NCBI RefSeq assembly: GCF_014196255.1 | Contig: NZ_JACIDH010000006.1 | Span: 1 to 64,000 of the forward strand | Direction of reading: 5' to 3' | Source of the DNA: Sphingomonas pseudosanguinis | Lineage (GTDB): Bacteria; Pseudomonadota; Alphaproteobacteria; Sphingomonadales; Sphingomonadaceae | DNA length: 64,000 nucleotides | Shown here: piece by piece, positions 63,445 to 64,000 of the stretch | Position numbering within the stretch: the stretch's first letter is position 1 | How the letters are laid out: each line of letters starts with the position of its first letter | The notes under the pieces: generated by a model | Databases searched by the model: none | What the model saw: only the letters and a program-made list of their open reading frames with translations | Told to the model about the DNA's origin: nothing | Made by a program: the position numbers and the translations under genes

Positions 63445-64000
63445 ATGGTTCCCTTTTCGTTCGGCGGCCGGGATTTTGCCGCCCTGCCCGAAGGCGCATT
63501 GTTCTGGCCCGCGCGCCAGGCGTTGCTGGTTGCCGACCTGCATCTGGAAAAGGCCAGCTGGTATGCCGGCGGCGGACAGATGCTGCCCCCTTACGACTCG
63601 CTGGCGACGCTGACCGAGCTGACCGGGGCGGTGGCGCGAACGGCGGCGCGCGAGGTCTGGTGCCTGGGCGACAGCTTCCACGATGCCGAAGGATGCGACC
63701 GGCTGTTGCCGCAGGCGCGGGCGATGCTGCTGGCGCTGACGGCGGCGACCCGCTGGACCTGGATCACCGGCAATCACGACCCCGTGCTGCGCGATCGCTG
63801 CGGCGGCGAGGTGGTGGACGAGGCGCTGGTCGACGGCCTCGTCCTGCGCCACGAGGCCGATCCGGCGGAGACGCGACCCGAGCTGTCGGGGCATTTCCAT
63901 CCCAAGCTACGGCTGCGGGTACGCGGCAAGATGGTCGCGCGCCGCTGTTTCGTCGGCACGGCGCACAAGCTGATCCTGCCCGCCTTCGGGGCGCTGACCG
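63445..64000 (+). CDS. pdeM: PdeM-like ligase-associated metallophosphoesterase, 3' end outside the window
   Basis: The first 185 residues of a calcineurin-like phosphoesterase. Metal-binding motifs appear in order: VADLHLEKASW, WCLGDSFHDAEG, TGNHDPVLRD and SGHFHPKLRLRV. The layout matches PdeM, a nuclease found with an ATP-dependent DNA ligase and an Lhr-like helicase in a bacterial DNA-damage-response cluster. The ATG at 63445 starts the clear family sequence. The frame is open at the window edge. Confidence 0.87.
   Translation, partial: MVPFSFGGRDFAALPEGALFWPARQALLVADLHLEKASWYAGGGQMLPPYDSLATLTELTGAVARTAAREVWCLGDSFHDAEGCDRLLPQARAMLLALTAATRWTWITGNHDPVLRDRCGGEVVDEALVDGLVLRHEADPAETRPELSGHFHPKLRLRVRGKMVARRCFVGTAHKLILPAFGALT

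Overview
This is a gene-dense, GC-rich chromosomal window that most resembles a sphingomonad alphaproteobacterium (Sphingomonas or a close relative). That assignment is an inference. It rests on the high GC content, on alphaproteobacterial neighbourhoods (pyrE-pdxJ-acpS-lepB; DUF4167-prmC-prfA; the cox/cta cluster running into surf1 and thrC; divergent lysC/ubiG), and on many dispersed GC-rich palindromic repeats between genes. I saw no rRNA or tRNA gene, CRISPR array, transposase, integrase or prophage. Most of the window reads as core chromosome.

Layout. 1-418 has no convincing gene. 419-3221 holds a family 2 glycosyltransferase, a polysaccharide flippase and a small membrane protein. 3285-7760 (minus) is a translation block: DUF4167 protein, prmC, prfA, hisS. 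7809-11905 holds an isochorismatase-type hydrolase, a DUF1345 membrane protein, an M61 peptidase and inorganic pyrophosphatase, closed by a clear terminator. 12176-14755 holds an acetyltransferase and drug/metabolite exporter pair, an outer-membrane protein and a lipoprotein. 15174-19779 holds a NUDIX hydrolase and ispG, an acyltransferase, an isoaspartyl peptidase and an S1/P1 nuclease. A tandem ~188-bp repeat (19791-20308) separates these from a complete Tol-Pal operon (minus: ybgC-tolQ-tolR-tolA-tolB-pal, 24959 to 20309). Divergent from ybgC is a small membrane protein/XRE regulator pair with palindromic sites between them.

25693-32186 carries a lipoprotein, a nitronate monooxygenase-like enzyme, aspartate kinase, ubiG, a dolichyl-mannosyltransferase-like membrane protein and a DUF2334 deacetylase-like protein. 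32187-33106 is a tandem pair of paralogous exported proteins. 33190-37229 is a bidirectional envelope-glycosylation-like cluster: two GT4 enzymes, a DUF2141 protein and a multi-span membrane protein. 37173-41067 (minus) runs pyrE-pdxJ-acpS-lepB-AI-2E-family transporter.

The aa3-type cytochrome c oxidase genes come in two blocks: coxB-coxA (41248-44169), then ctaB-44-aa ORF-ctaG-coxC-DUF983-surf1-thrC-methyltransferase (49047-54860). A DUF1800/DUF1501 pair and a zinc alcohol dehydrogenase lie between them. 55072-57499 (minus) couples a small metallopeptidase, the haem exporter genes ccmA-ccmB and a BioC-like methyltransferase, which fits a cytochrome c maturation theme. The right end holds phhB, a fumarylacetoacetate hydrolase-family gene, an RhlE-type DEAD-box helicase, a small conserved hypothetical, kup, and the start of pdeM, which runs off the edge.

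Many adjacent same-strand genes overlap by 1 or 4 bases (ATGA, GTGA or TGATG), so much of the window is probably translated as coupled operons. The least explained items are the DUF4167 protein beside the termination factors, the membrane protein/XRE pair with operators facing the tol operon, the GT4-DUF2141 cluster, and the repeat families. I see no self-evident novel defence or mobile system.
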